DNA from: an uncultured SAR86 cluster bacterium
Lineage (GTDB): Bacteria; Pseudomonadota; Gammaproteobacteria; Magnimaribacterales; Magnimaribacteraceae
Length of the DNA: 64,000 nt
Assembly (NCBI GenBank): GCA_902594545.1
Contig: CACJMO010000001.1
Span: forward strand, 147,112 to 211,111
Direction: 5' to 3'
Shown here: positions 8,532 to 16,137 of the stretch, one piece after another
How the letters are laid out: each line of letters begins with the position of its first letter
How positions within the stretch are numbered: position 1 is the stretch's first letter
Made by a program: the position numbers and the translations under genes
The notes under the pieces: generated by a model
Databases searched by the model: none
Told to the model about the DNA's origin: nothing
The model's input: the letters and a program-made list of their open reading frames with translations, nothing else

Positions 8532-8959
8532 TCTGAAAATCTGTCTTCTCTCCATCCATCAACTAAACTGTCTATTTGAGAATCTCTCGAATACCAAATT
8601 TTGTCAGACTCGTTATTTATTAGATGTACCTTGAGGTCTTGCAAACCAGAGGGAGAATTATCATCAAAAAATTCTTGAATAAATTTATGATAAGCAGATT
8701 GATCAGTCATCTCTCTTAGCATTAGTCCTACTCTATTAATTTCTTGAAGCTCTCTAAAATGATAGATGTAGAGAAAAGAATCTTCTGCTTCATATAAGTC
8801 ATTAAACATCTGAGGATTATTCTTGATCCAAGCTTTAAATTGATCCCTTATTTCTGATATTTTGAACTCTTTTAAATGTTTGCCGGTTTCTTTAATAAAA
8901 ATAGAATTAAACTTTTCATAAGTTTTCTTAATTTCATCTTTTATAGATTTATTTTCCAT
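8513..8959 (-). CDS. Uncharacterised soluble protein
   Basis: I do not recognise this 148-residue protein. It is predicted soluble and mostly helical, rich in Lys, Glu, Asp and aromatic residues (DEIKKTYEKFNSIFIKE; DSFLYIYHFRELQEI), with no leader, membrane segment or Cys motif. The frame is open 18 codons further up, to 9013, but that extension would overlap the upstream gene. The ATG at 8959 (protein MENKSIKDE) lies 17 bases after the upstream stop and gives a more ordinary N-terminus, so I chose it; neither start has a good ribosome site. It runs downstream of the DUF3429 gene and may share its transcript. Confidence 0.6.
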   Translation of the reverse strand: MENKSIKDEIKKTYEKFNSIFIKETGKHLKEFKISEIRDQFKAWIKNNPQMFNDLYEAEDSFLYIYHFRELQEINRVGLMLREMTDQSAYHKFIQEFFDDNSPSGLQDLKVHLINNESDKIWYSRDSQIDSLVDGWREDRFSDYLKSL

Positions 8960-8976
8960 CCAAAAAACACAGATTA

Positions 8977-9405
8977 CTACCAACTGTAGGTGGAGATGGC
9001 TACTAGGTAGCAAATAGAAACAGACGCAGTTAATAAAGTTCTCAAATTTCTATATTCTGAATTAAGCATCATCTTTGAAACTCTCAATTCAAATAGGTAG
9101 AACAAAATAAAACCCACTAAACCAAGGCAGAGACTATAAAAAAGAAACATATTTGAAATAGTAATAATAAAGAATCCAACTAAGGAGAAAGTTATTCCAG
9201 TGATAAGAGATAGTTTACTCTTTGAGCTATCTGTCCAACTCCAAGTCATACCGCCTAAAAAGGAAAGAATAATCCCACCATAGAATGACAATAGTAAGTT
9301 AAAAACATATCCTTCTGGAAAGGCAACCAAAAGCGGTATAAATGAAAAAGCAATAAAGGGAAGAAGTCCTAAATATCCTAAAATTCTTCTAAGTCTTATT
9401 TCCAT
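8977..9405 (-). CDS. DUF3429 membrane protein
   Basis: A 142-residue protein with about five hydrophobic helices. The pattern LGYLGLLPFIAF near the N-terminus followed by FYGGIILSFLGGMTWSW at about 41-57 is the DUF3429 signature. The family is widespread in Proteobacteria and is of unknown function. It starts 4 bases after the alpha/beta hydrolase stop on the same strand, so the two are probably co-transcribed. Confidence 0.78.
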   Translation of the reverse strand: MEIRLRRILGYLGLLPFIAFSFIPLLVAFPEGYVFNLLLSFYGGIILSFLGGMTWSWTDSSKSKLSLITGITFSLVGFFIITISNMFLFYSLCLGLVGFILFYLFELRVSKMMLNSEYRNLRTLLTASVSICYLVAISTYSW

Positions 9406-9409
9406 AATA

Positions 9410-10207
9410 TTAATTTATTAACCAGTTTTCTAAATCTTTAAAAGCATTCTTATCTTGTATTAGAAAGAGATGCCCTCCTTCGTATAGTTTCAAGATGCTA
9501 TCTTTAATTTTTTCATTGAGAGCCTTCATATTAGACACAGGAGCAATGCCATCATATTTTCCTCCCATTAACAGAACAGGCACGTTAATTTTCTCAAGTG
9601 AGTGATAAACATCATGTTTTTTTCTTGCCATCAATTGCTTTAGTAAATTATTCGAATCGGGTTTGAAAGGATTCCTGGAGTGAGCCTGTTGTTTCATGGA
9701 ATTCCAAATCTCTCTATGTTCTTTAATCCATTCTTCTGTAATGCGTAGATCATTAATTTTGATGCTTGCCTCTAATTTTTTTTCAGGATCCAGTAACTCT
9801 AGCTCATGAAGAGGATAAGATGAGCCTCCGGCTCCACCTGAGGACGTACAAGCCAAAACCAATCTGCTTATCTTAGAAGGATGTCGTTTAACTAATTCCA
9901 AAGCTACCATGCCTCCAAAAGAAACTCCCATTACAGGAATTTGCTCTATACCCAATTCATCAAGAAGGTTAGAAGCATCATCAGCATACTGCTGCATTGT
10001 ATAACTTCCAGAGGGCTTTTCAGTTTGTCCCAAACCTCTTTGATCATAAGAAATTATCTGGAACTGTTCAGTCAATGGAAAATCTAATTGATTAGGTTTG
10101 TTTCTTAGATCTCCAGCAGTTCCTCCAATATACAAAATAGATCCATTTTTTCTTGGAGCACTTTTTTCAAAATATATATCTAGATCTTTTGTGCTTATAA
10201 TAGACAT
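9410..10207 (-). CDS. Alpha/beta hydrolase
   Basis: A 265-residue cytoplasmic alpha/beta hydrolase. The oxyanion segment is IGGTAGD at about 28-34, the nucleophile elbow is GVSFGG with Ser96, the acid is probably the Asp of GGKYDGIAP, and the base is His of YEGGHLFL near the C-terminus. This order and the lid of about 70 residues fit the proline iminopeptidase/enol-lactone hydrolase-like group, but the substrate cannot be named. Only 34 bases separate its ATG from that of the divergent small secreted-protein gene. DUF3429 follows after 4 bases. Confidence 0.85.
   Translation of the reverse strand: MSIISTKDLDIYFEKSAPRKNGSILYIGGTAGDLRNKPNQLDFPLTEQFQIISYDQRGLGQTEKPSGSYTMQQYADDASNLLDELGIEQIPVMGVSFGGMVALELVKRHPSKISRLVLACTSSGGAGGSSYPLHELELLDPEKKLEASIKINDLRITEEWIKEHREIWNSMKQQAHSRNPFKPDSNNLLKQLMARKKHDVYHSLEKINVPVLLMGGKYDGIAPVSNMKALNEKIKDSILKLYEGGHLFLIQDKNAFKDLENWLIN
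10196..10201 (+). promoter_or_regulatory. Possible -10 box for the small exported protein gene
   Basis: TATAAT lies 41 bases before the ATG at 10242, inside the first codons of the divergent hydrolase gene, with TG four bases upstream. No convincing -35 was found at 16-18 bases. The divergent gap is only 34 bases, so any promoter must overlap coding sequence. Confidence 0.3.
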
Positions 10208-10241
10208 GCGCCTTAAGTATAAATTATTAGGATTAAAAAAT

Positions 10242-10448
10242 ATGAAAAAGGCTTTTGTAATATCTTTGTCACTAATTTTCTTCAGCTTCTCTCCTCATAC
10301 ATATTCCGATGAATTTAATCTTCTTGTAAAGACTTGCAAGAGCTGTGACTGGATTGTTTATCCTGTTCCTTTTAGATTAAAAGAGAAATGTGAAATTGCA
10401 AGACAAGGAATCTTCATCAAGGGTGTGACTAAGTGCGAAAGAAGCTAA
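10242..10448 (+). CDS. Small exported Cys-containing protein, unknown
   Basis: A 68-residue protein not matched to any family I know. MKKAFVISLSLIFFSFSPHTYS is a good Sec leader, probably cut after YS-D, leaving about 46 residues. The mature part has four Cys: a TCKSCDW pair and two further ones (EKCE, TKCERS), which suggests two disulfides or a metal site in the periplasm. The frame is open further upstream into the hydrolase gene, but the leader and a GGATTAAAAAAT ribosome-site region support ATG 10242. It ends 6 bases before the glycosidase gene, so they may be co-transcribed. Confidence 0.6.
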   Translation: MKKAFVISLSLIFFSFSPHTYSDEFNLLVKTCKSCDWIVYPVPFRLKEKCEIARQGIFIKGVTKCERS

Positions 10449-10454
10449 AAAATA

Positions 10455-11519
10455 ATGAGTAAGTGGAGTTCAGAAAAAGCATTTGATTGGTATAGAGCTA
10501 ATGACTGGCTGGTAGGTTGCAACTATCTGCCAAGCAATGCCATTAACCAATTGGAGATGTTTCAAGAAGAAACCTACGAAGAAGAGATAAACGAAAGAGA
10601 GCTGACTTGGGCAAAAGAATTGGGTTTCAATACCGTAAGGGTATATTTGCATGACCTTCTATGGAATAAACCTGAAGTTTTTAAAAATAATCTAAATAAC
10701 TTCCTGGATATTTGTGACTCGTTAAACATTAAGCCCATGCTTGTATTATTTGATGATTGTCATAGGCCTTATCCAAAAGAAGGTGTCCAGCCAAAGCCAG
10801 TTAGAGGTGTGCATAATTCTGGATGGAAGCAAAGCCCTGGAATGGCCTTAGTTCATGAAATCTACAACGACAGAACGCACCAAGAAATACCAAGATTAAG
10901 AGAATTTGTTCAAGGAGTTTTGACCGAATTTAAGCATGACGAAAGAATCCTATTATGGGATATTTATAATGAACCTGGCCAATTCGGTATAGGAGATAAC
11001 TCAATTGCTCTACTGGAGATGGTTTGGGAGTGGGCTCAAGAAATTAGGCCTAAACAGCCATTAACAGCTTGTTTAGATGGTTCAGTTGGCTCAGAAATCA
11101 TCGAATGTAACCGTGTCAATTCAGACATAATTACCTTTCATACCTATGAAGGAGAAAAGCTTCAAGAGACAATCGATCGACTTGCCTCCAACAATAGACC
11201 CATGATTTGCACCGAATACATGGCTAGAGAATTTGGATCTACCTTTGAATTTAGCCTGCCTATATTTAAAGAGAATAATATTGGATGCTACAACTGGGGT
11301 TTAGTAGCAGGCAAAAGTCAAACTCATTTCAGCTGGTCAACCATTCTGGATTTAAAAAAGAAAAAAGAAGAAGGCGATTTCGTTGAAGAAGGAGAATCAA
11401 TACCTGAACCGGAGGTTTGGTTTCACGATATCTTAAGAACTGACGGAACCCCCTTCGATGAATCTGAAATAAACTTTATTAAAGATATTACAGCCTCAAA
11501 ACAATTAAACTGGAACTAA
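10455..11519 (+). CDS. GH5-like glycoside hydrolase (xylanase/mannanase-type annotation)
   Basis: A 354-residue TIM-barrel enzyme resembling proteins often labelled 1,4-beta-xylanase or cellulase. Strand and motif order fit clan GH-A: GFNTVRVYLHD near 57-67, an acid/base Glu173 in WDIYNEPG, FHTYEG at 228-233, and a nucleophile Glu254 in ICTEYMAR, followed by NWGLVAGKSQTHFSW. No signal peptide is visible, so it would act on oligosaccharides inside the cell, unless export is Sec-independent. The surrounding genes show no TonB receptor or other polysaccharide genes. Retaining glycosidase activity is likely, but the sugar specificity is not readable. Confidence 0.8.
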   Translation: MSKWSSEKAFDWYRANDWLVGCNYLPSNAINQLEMFQEETYEEEINERELTWAKELGFNTVRVYLHDLLWNKPEVFKNNLNNFLDICDSLNIKPMLVLFDDCHRPYPKEGVQPKPVRGVHNSGWKQSPGMALVHEIYNDRTHQEIPRLREFVQGVLTEFKHDERILLWDIYNEPGQFGIGDNSIALLEMVWEWAQEIRPKQPLTACLDGSVGSEIIECNRVNSDIITFHTYEGEKLQETIDRLASNNRPMICTEYMAREFGSTFEFSLPIFKENNIGCYNWGLVAGKSQTHFSWSTILDLKKKKEEGDFVEEGESIPEPEVWFHDILRTDGTPFDESEINFIKDITASKQLNWN

Positions 11520-11547
11520 TGTAAAATTTTTCTTTCTAAAATTTCGT

Positions 11548-12144
11548 ATGAATAAAATTTACTACCTAATAGTTTTACTGATCTTTAATCAAGTTGCTCA
11601 TTCGGATCAACCAAAAAAGGTTTTATGTGAACTTGAAGGGAATTATTCGATTACTTACGAAGACTTTAGAAGAAATTACTTTAATGAAGCCGTTGAAATT
11701 GCAAAGAATGTTGCCGTTACTACCACTCAATCAATATTTTTCTTGAACCGCGCAAAGCAGACTTTGAATAAAGATGCTTGGGATAAAAATAAAATAGACG
11801 TTACTCAATATTGGGCCATCTCTGATTCCTCGGATGATCTCCTAAAGCTTGATTACGTTATCGAACCAGCTCCCGTATGGATAACTCAAAGCGACTGGAG
11901 AAAGGAAAAGAAAGAAACAGGACTTGTGGTCACTCACTTTCTTGAAAATGGTGCTATTCATCCCAGTTACCCTGATTATAAAGTTGATGTTTATCAATTA
12001 AGCAATGAAATAAATTGGTTTACAGGCAAGGCAAGAATAAAAGGTGATATTTGGCTTAAGCGGGTAGATGGTAAAAAAGGAAGAGATCCAAAGATAGAAA
12101 TTCTTGCTAAAGGTAACTGCGAAAAGCAAAAAAGGAAGTTCTAA
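11548..12144 (+). CDS. Exported protein of unknown function
   Basis: A 198-residue protein not recognised. The first 19 residues (MNKIYYLIVLLIFNQVAHS) are a Sec leader. The mature part has one Cys near each end (Cys27 in VLCELEG and Cys193 near GNCEKQ), which could join the termini by a disulfide. The C-terminal half is beta-rich (YKVDVYQL, ARIKGDIWLKRVDG), a pattern seen in several periplasmic proteins. It follows the glycosidase by 28 bases. Its stop abuts the stop of the convergent YeiH gene with no spacer. Confidence 0.6.
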   Translation: MNKIYYLIVLLIFNQVAHSDQPKKVLCELEGNYSITYEDFRRNYFNEAVEIAKNVAVTTTQSIFFLNRAKQTLNKDAWDKNKIDVTQYWAISDSSDDLLKLDYVIEPAPVWITQSDWRKEKKETGLVVTHFLENGAIHPSYPDYKVDVYQLSNEINWFTGKARIKGDIWLKRVDGKKGRDPKIEILAKGNCEKQKRKF

Positions 12145-13053
12145 TTAAAGTACTAAAACAAGCAGCAGAGATGTTGGGATAATCAAAGCCCACACTGAAG
12201 TGGCAAGAATAACTGGCTTAAATCTAACAGCCTTTAAATTTTCAATTGAAATTTGAGTGCCAATGCAAAATAAGCCGGTAAGCAAGCAAACTCTGTTAAT
12301 CAATTTTAGGTAGCTTGTTATTTCTTGGTTGGGCTCTAAAACAGAATTAAGCAAAGCGGCCAAGATAAAGAAAATAACAAAAAGAGGAAGACCAAAACCT
12401 TCGTTCTTACTTCTATAAAGCCAAGCAGAAATTATTACCAATGGAACAATCCAAATAGTCCTAGCTACTTTAAGTGTGGCAGCTATTTCAACTGATATTT
12501 CTCCTACACTTGAAGCAGCTCCAACAACAGAAGCTGTATCATGAATTGCCAAAGCAGCCCAGGCTCCAAATTGTCTTTCCGTTAAACCTAGGTACTCATT
12601 AGCTAACGGAAAGCACAGCACAGCTATAGCATTAAGAATAAATACGATTGTCAAAGCTGTAGATACTTCTTCGGGTTTTGCTTTGATTGATGGAGCGACA
12701 GATGCAATTGCTGTTCCTCCACAAACCGCTGTTCCAGAAGCCAATAAAAAAGAAAGTTTTTCTGAGATACCCATAAGCTTTCCCAGAAAAATAACAAAAG
12801 CAAATGCCAGAATTACGTAAAGACATATCCACAGAAAGAAATCTGTATTAGTTTCATAGACAGTGCCTAGACTTAAACTTCCTCCCAAAAATACTATCCC
12901 CGTCTGAAGAATTTTTGATCCATATTTTTTAGAAAGAAAATCTTGGGGTAATTTAAAAAGCAATGCCAAGACGATTCCAAGAAATAGAGAAATAGCTGAG
13001 TTGCCTATCCACAGACTCAAAGCCAGTAAGGATAAAGCAACTAAGTTAAGCAT
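12145..13053 (-). CDS. YeiH-family (UPF0324) membrane transporter
   Basis: A 302-residue membrane protein with about ten helices and the YeiH/UPF0324 signature GTAVCGGTAIASVAPSIKA at roughly 109-127, plus AIHDTASVVGAAS around 169-181. Family members are proposed anion or sulfate exporters, and one is linked to cysteine or sulfonate degradation in other bacteria; the substrate here is not known. It starts 4 bases after the stop of the 36-residue gene upstream, suggesting a two-gene unit. No LysR-type regulator, often seen beside yeiH, is present here. Confidence 0.85.
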   Translation of the reverse strand: MLNLVALSLLALSLWIGNSAISLFLGIVLALLFKLPQDFLSKKYGSKILQTGIVFLGGSLSLGTVYETNTDFFLWICLYVILAFAFVIFLGKLMGISEKLSFLLASGTAVCGGTAIASVAPSIKAKPEEVSTALTIVFILNAIAVLCFPLANEYLGLTERQFGAWAALAIHDTASVVGAASSVGEISVEIAATLKVARTIWIVPLVIISAWLYRSKNEGFGLPLFVIFFILAALLNSVLEPNQEITSYLKLINRVCLLTGLFCIGTQISIENLKAVRFKPVILATSVWALIIPTSLLLVLVL

Positions 13054-13057
13054 TTAG

Positions 13058-13168
13058 TTAGATGCTTAGATCATCAAAGTTATAGTCAACCAGGTCAGTA
13101 CGGGCTTCATCATTATCGCTACCATAGCTTTGAGCACGAGCTTCAATAGAACGTTTTGAATCAATCAT
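13058..13168 (-). CDS. 36-residue acidic small protein
   Basis: A small open frame, ATG 13168 to TAA 13058, encoding MIDSKRSIEARAQSYGSDND and then 16 more residues ending in NFDDLSI. About a third of the residues are charged, with an acidic tail, and no leader or membrane segment. AGGTTAG sits just upstream at a suitable distance for ribosome binding. It lies in the only space between the divergent genes and runs straight into yeiH after 4 bases. Codon use resembles its neighbours. I do not recognise a family. Alternatives are a chance frame in a leader region. Confidence 0.5.
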   Translation of the reverse strand: MIDSKRSIEARAQSYGSDNDEARTDLVDYNFDDLSI

Positions 13169-13269
13169 TTCTAACCTATAAATTTTTTAAATTATAAACC
13201 ATTAGTTACATTAGATAAGAACGATAGACTGCTGATATCATTGTATTCAATTTAAAATAAAGAAAGTTT

Positions 13270-14109
13270 ATGAAAATAAGAGTATATGGTTACAACCATT
13301 CGCCATGGGTCCAAGCCGTCTTACTAGGAATTTCAGAAAAAAAAATTAACTATAAGCTATATCAAATTCCCCCATTTGAAGTCTTTAAACATTGGGGGGT
13401 ATATATGCCCGCTGTCTCTTTTAATAATGAACCATGGGAAATTGAATCAATTCATATTCTCAAAAAAATTGGTTATGAGGAAATAAGCTCAAATGATTTG
13501 AATGCTGCAAATGCTGCTTGGCAAGGGGTCCTTCATCGACCCGATAACCCCTTCACTTTCTTTTCATCGTTTGCTCGTGGAGGTCAGATATCAGATTCCT
13601 TCCTAAAAAATGTAGTGAGTAATTTCCTTCTTAGTTTTGTGGCCTTTTATATGTTCACTCTGATTAATATTGGAAAGCGAAGATTGGATCAACAAGAACC
13701 AGAAAATTTCGGAGATCAATTTTTATATTGGGAAGGTGTACTTCACTCTTCTGAAGGTCCCTTCATGGATGGAGAAAATCCAGGTACCAGAGATTTTATA
13801 ATATTTGGAATAGTTCAATGTCATGCCAGCATCCCAGTACCGGCTCTTGATGCAATATTGAGTGATGATAGGTTAGGTAAATTTAGATCATGGATATTAA
13901 CCATGCAAGAAAGGTTTGATAACTACCCTTACCTATATTCAGCTAACTACTTTAAATCAGAAGCGCGCCTACCAGATAATGCCGGGCTTTTTCAGAGAAT
14001 AGTGTTTTTCTTAGGGCTAATAGTAATGATCCTATTGATACCCTTAACACTTCCTTTGATACTCTTTTTAATGGTAAGAGTCCAGGAATCTAGAATAAAG
14101 CAGTTTTAG
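13270..14109 (+). CDS. Glutathione S-transferase-like protein with C-terminal membrane helix
   Basis: A 279-residue protein with a thioredoxin-like N-terminal domain (MKIRVYGYNHSPWVQAVLLG, then MPAVSFNN and WEIESIHILKKI) and an alpha-helical C-terminal domain, the two-domain plan of GSTs. SPW replaces the catalytic Ser/Cys region loosely, so enzyme activity is uncertain. Residues 245-270 are strongly hydrophobic (VFFLGLIVMILLIPLTLPLILF), a membrane anchor not usual in cytosolic GSTs; a hydrophobic patch also occurs near 115-132. It stands alone on the plus strand and converges on the tRNA and rpoD. Confidence 0.7.
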   Translation: MKIRVYGYNHSPWVQAVLLGISEKKINYKLYQIPPFEVFKHWGVYMPAVSFNNEPWEIESIHILKKIGYEEISSNDLNAANAAWQGVLHRPDNPFTFFSSFARGGQISDSFLKNVVSNFLLSFVAFYMFTLINIGKRRLDQQEPENFGDQFLYWEGVLHSSEGPFMDGENPGTRDFIIFGIVQCHASIPVPALDAILSDDRLGKFRSWILTMQERFDNYPYLYSANYFKSEARLPDNAGLFQRIVFFLGLIVMILLIPLTLPLILFLMVRVQESRIKQF

Positions 14110-14117
14110 ATGTGTGG

Positions 14118-14194
14118 TGGTGGGCCCGGGAGGACTCGAACCTCCGACCAATGGATTATGAGTCCACTGCTCTAACCAACTGAGCTACAGGCCC
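14118..14194 (-). tRNA. tRNA-Ile2 (anticodon CAU, lysidine type)
   Basis: The minus strand folds into a complete cloverleaf: acceptor GGGCCTG paired with CGGGCCC, D-arm GCTCAGTTGGTTAGAGC, anticodon arm TGGACTCATAATCCA, T-arm GGAGGTTCGAGTCCTCC, and encoded CCA. The CAU anticodon could be Met or Ile2. The acceptor stem has C4-G69 and C5-G68, known determinants for the lysidine synthetase TilS, and a tRNA-Ile2 next to rpoD is common in gammaproteobacteria, so I call Ile2. It would read AUA after lysidine modification. It ends 2 bases upstream of rpoD's 3' end, in the same direction as no other gene. Confidence 0.8.
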
Positions 14195-14196
14195 TT

Positions 14197-16068
14197 TTAT
14201 TCGTCAAGAAAACCTTTCAGGTGAGACGACCTTGTAGGATGTCTGAGTTTTCTGAGTGCTTTAGCTTCTATCTGCCTAATTCTTTCTCTTGTTACATCAA
14301 ACTGTTTTCCTACCTCTTCAAGGGTATGATCAGTGTTCATACCTATTCCGAATCTCATTCTCAAAACTTTAGCTTCTCTTGCTGTTAAGCTTCCCAAGAT
14401 ATCATCGGTTGCACCTTGAAGGTTATCTTCAAATGCGGCTACATCAGGTGCGTCGATTGAGGTATCTTCGATGAAATCACCTAGGGTTGTATCTTCTTCG
14501 TCACCGATTGGTGTCTCAGTAGAAATAGGCTCTTTTGCAATCTTAAGGACTCTTCTCACTTTATCTTCAGGAAGGTCCATACGCTCACCTAACTCTTCAG
14601 GTGTCGGCTCTCTCCCCATTTCTTGAACCATCTGACGAGAAACTCTATTCAGTTTATTAATAGTCTCAATCATATGAACAGGGATACGAATTGTTCTTGC
14701 TTGGTCGGCTATGGATCTTGTAATTGCCTGTCTTATCCACCACGTAGCGTAAGTGGAGAACTTATAGCCTCTTCTGTATTCAAACTTATCAACGGCTTTC
14801 ATCAAACCTATGTTGCCTTCTTGGATAAGATCCAAGAACTGAAGACCTCTATTGGTATATTTCTTGGCTATAGAAATAACTAACCTAAGATTTGCCTCAA
14901 CCATATCTTTTTTGGCTCTTCTGATTTTCGCTTCTCCAATAGACATTTTTCTATTGATATCTTTTATCTCGGCGATAGGCAGTTGAATAATTTTCTCAAG
15001 CTTAGATAGCTTATTGTGAAGTCTTACTATTTCAGTTAGATCCTCTTTAACAACTTTTGCCCAAGGTTTCCTTGATTTCGCGACTTTTTCAGACCAGCTA
15101 GCGTCAGCTTCATTACCTGAGAATTCTTGAATGAACTCTTTGCGAGGCATTTTTCCTCTTTTCACGTAAATTGTGAATAAGTACTTTTCGACTTCACGAA
15201 TAATTTCCAATGCTTCACGAGCGGGATCAGCGATAATCTCAAATTGAGTTGGAGATAATTTCAAAAATTGAAAAATTTCCCCCAATTTCTCTTGTTCTGC
15301 TATTGCAGCTTTACTTGTTCTTGATCTTGTACAGGCTTTCTCCGTTTTATTGAATTGCCTTTTAAGGGAACTGAAACGCTTTTTAACTTCAGCCGGATCG
15401 GGTCCCGATGACTCTTCTTCATCGCTTTCGCCTTTATCTTCTTTTTCTTTCTTCTGTGCTAAGGCTGGTGGTGGAATTCCTTCTTCTATATCCATGAATC
15501 CAACCAGTACTTCTGAAAGCCTTCGATCACCTGCTACGACTTCCTGGTACTCTTCTAAAATTCTGTCTACGATTCCTGGATAAAAACAACAAGCATAAAG
15601 AAGCTCTCGTGCTCCCTCTTCTATTCTCTTTGCTATCGCAATTTCACCTTCCCTAGTGAGAAGATCTACTGTTCCCATCTCTCTCATATAAAGTCTAACG
15701 GGATCGGTAGTTCTACCTACTTCAGATTCAACTGTAGTTAGCGTTGTTCTTGTATCGGCTATGGTTTCCGGTGCAGCATCCGAATTCTCATCTGAAGAAT
15801 TATTGGTTGACTCAAGAACCTCGATGCCGATATCCATCAACATTTGAATAGTCTCTTCAACTTGATCAGGGTCTGATATGTCTTCAGGAAGCATAGAATT
15901 AATATCATCGTATGTAAGGAAACCTTGGTCCTTACCTTTATCTACTAATTCTCTAAGCCCTGAGTTCTCAAGGTCTTCTTCACCGAATAGAACCTCTTCA
16001 GAGTCTTCAGCGGACTCTATATCTTTATCTTTAGCTTCTACAGGTGGGTTTTTTGCTTTTCTTGCCAT
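14197..16068 (-). CDS. rpoD: RNA polymerase sigma-70 factor RpoD
   Basis: The 623-residue primary sigma factor directs RNA polymerase to housekeeping promoters. Region 1.1 is at the N-terminus, with an acidic stretch; region 1.2 is at [17 protein letters not shown]. The long non-conserved region follows, then regions 2.1-2.4 ([27 protein letters not shown], then [18 protein letters not shown]), region 3, and region 4 ([28 protein letters not shown]). The C-terminal [10 protein letters not shown] is typical of RpoD. dnaG lies upstream in the same direction, with a 69-base gap that holds a TATAAT. Length matches the E. coli protein within a few residues. Confidence 0.98.
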   Translation of the reverse strand: MARKAKNPPVEAKDKDIESAEDSEEVLFGEEDLENSGLRELVDKGKDQGFLTYDDINSMLPEDISDPDQVEETIQMLMDIGIEVLESTNNSSDENSDAAPETIADTRTTLTTVESEVGRTTDPVRLYMREMGTVDLLTREGEIAIAKRIEEGARELLYACCFYPGIVDRILEEYQEVVAGDRRLSEVLVGFMDIEEGIPPPALAQKKEKEDKGESDEEESSGPDPAEVKKRFSSLKRQFNKTEKACTRSRTSKAAIAEQEKLGEIFQFLKLSPTQFEIIADPAREALEIIREVEKYLFTIYVKRGKMPRKEFIQEFSGNEADASWSEKVAKSRKPWAKVVKEDLTEIVRLHNKLSKLEKIIQLPIAEIKDINRKMSIGEAKIRRAKKDMVEANLRLVISIAKKYTNRGLQFLDLIQEGNIGLMKAVDKFEYRRGYKFSTYATWWIRQAITRSIADQARTIRIPVHMIETINKLNRVSRQMVQEMGREPTPEELGERMDLPEDKVRRVLKIAKEPISTETPIGDEEDTTLGDFIEDTSIDAPDVAAFEDNLQGATDDILGSLTAREAKVLRMRFGIGMNTDHTLEEVGKQFDVTRERIRQIEAKALRKLRHPTRSSHLKGFLDE

Positions 16069-16089
16069 AACAAATTCAAAGGGTGCGCA

Positions 16090-16095
16090 ATTATA
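16090..16095 (-). promoter_or_regulatory. rpoD proximal promoter, -10 box
   Basis: The minus strand carries a perfect TATAAT about 22 bases ahead of the rpoD ATG, in the gap between dnaG and rpoD. The -35 at 16-18 bases is poor. A short leader would result. rpoD could thus be transcribed alone as well as from the dnaG unit. Confidence 0.45.
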
Positions 16096-16137
16096 TTAGT
16101 TTTTTCTGAAAAATACCTAACTTTTGATAACTTTCTA

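Noticed and set aside
10098-10241. Longer N-terminus for the small exported protein
   Set aside because: The extension would lie inside the divergent hydrolase gene and would bury the leader peptide.
14118-14194. tRNA-Met as the reading of the CAU anticodon
   Set aside because: C4-G69 and C5-G68 and the place beside rpoD favour tRNA-Ile2. A full genome count would settle it.
16108-16137. rRNA or ncRNA in the dnaG-rpoD gap
   Set aside because: The 69-base gap is AT-rich and has no stable fold visible; it fits a promoter region only.
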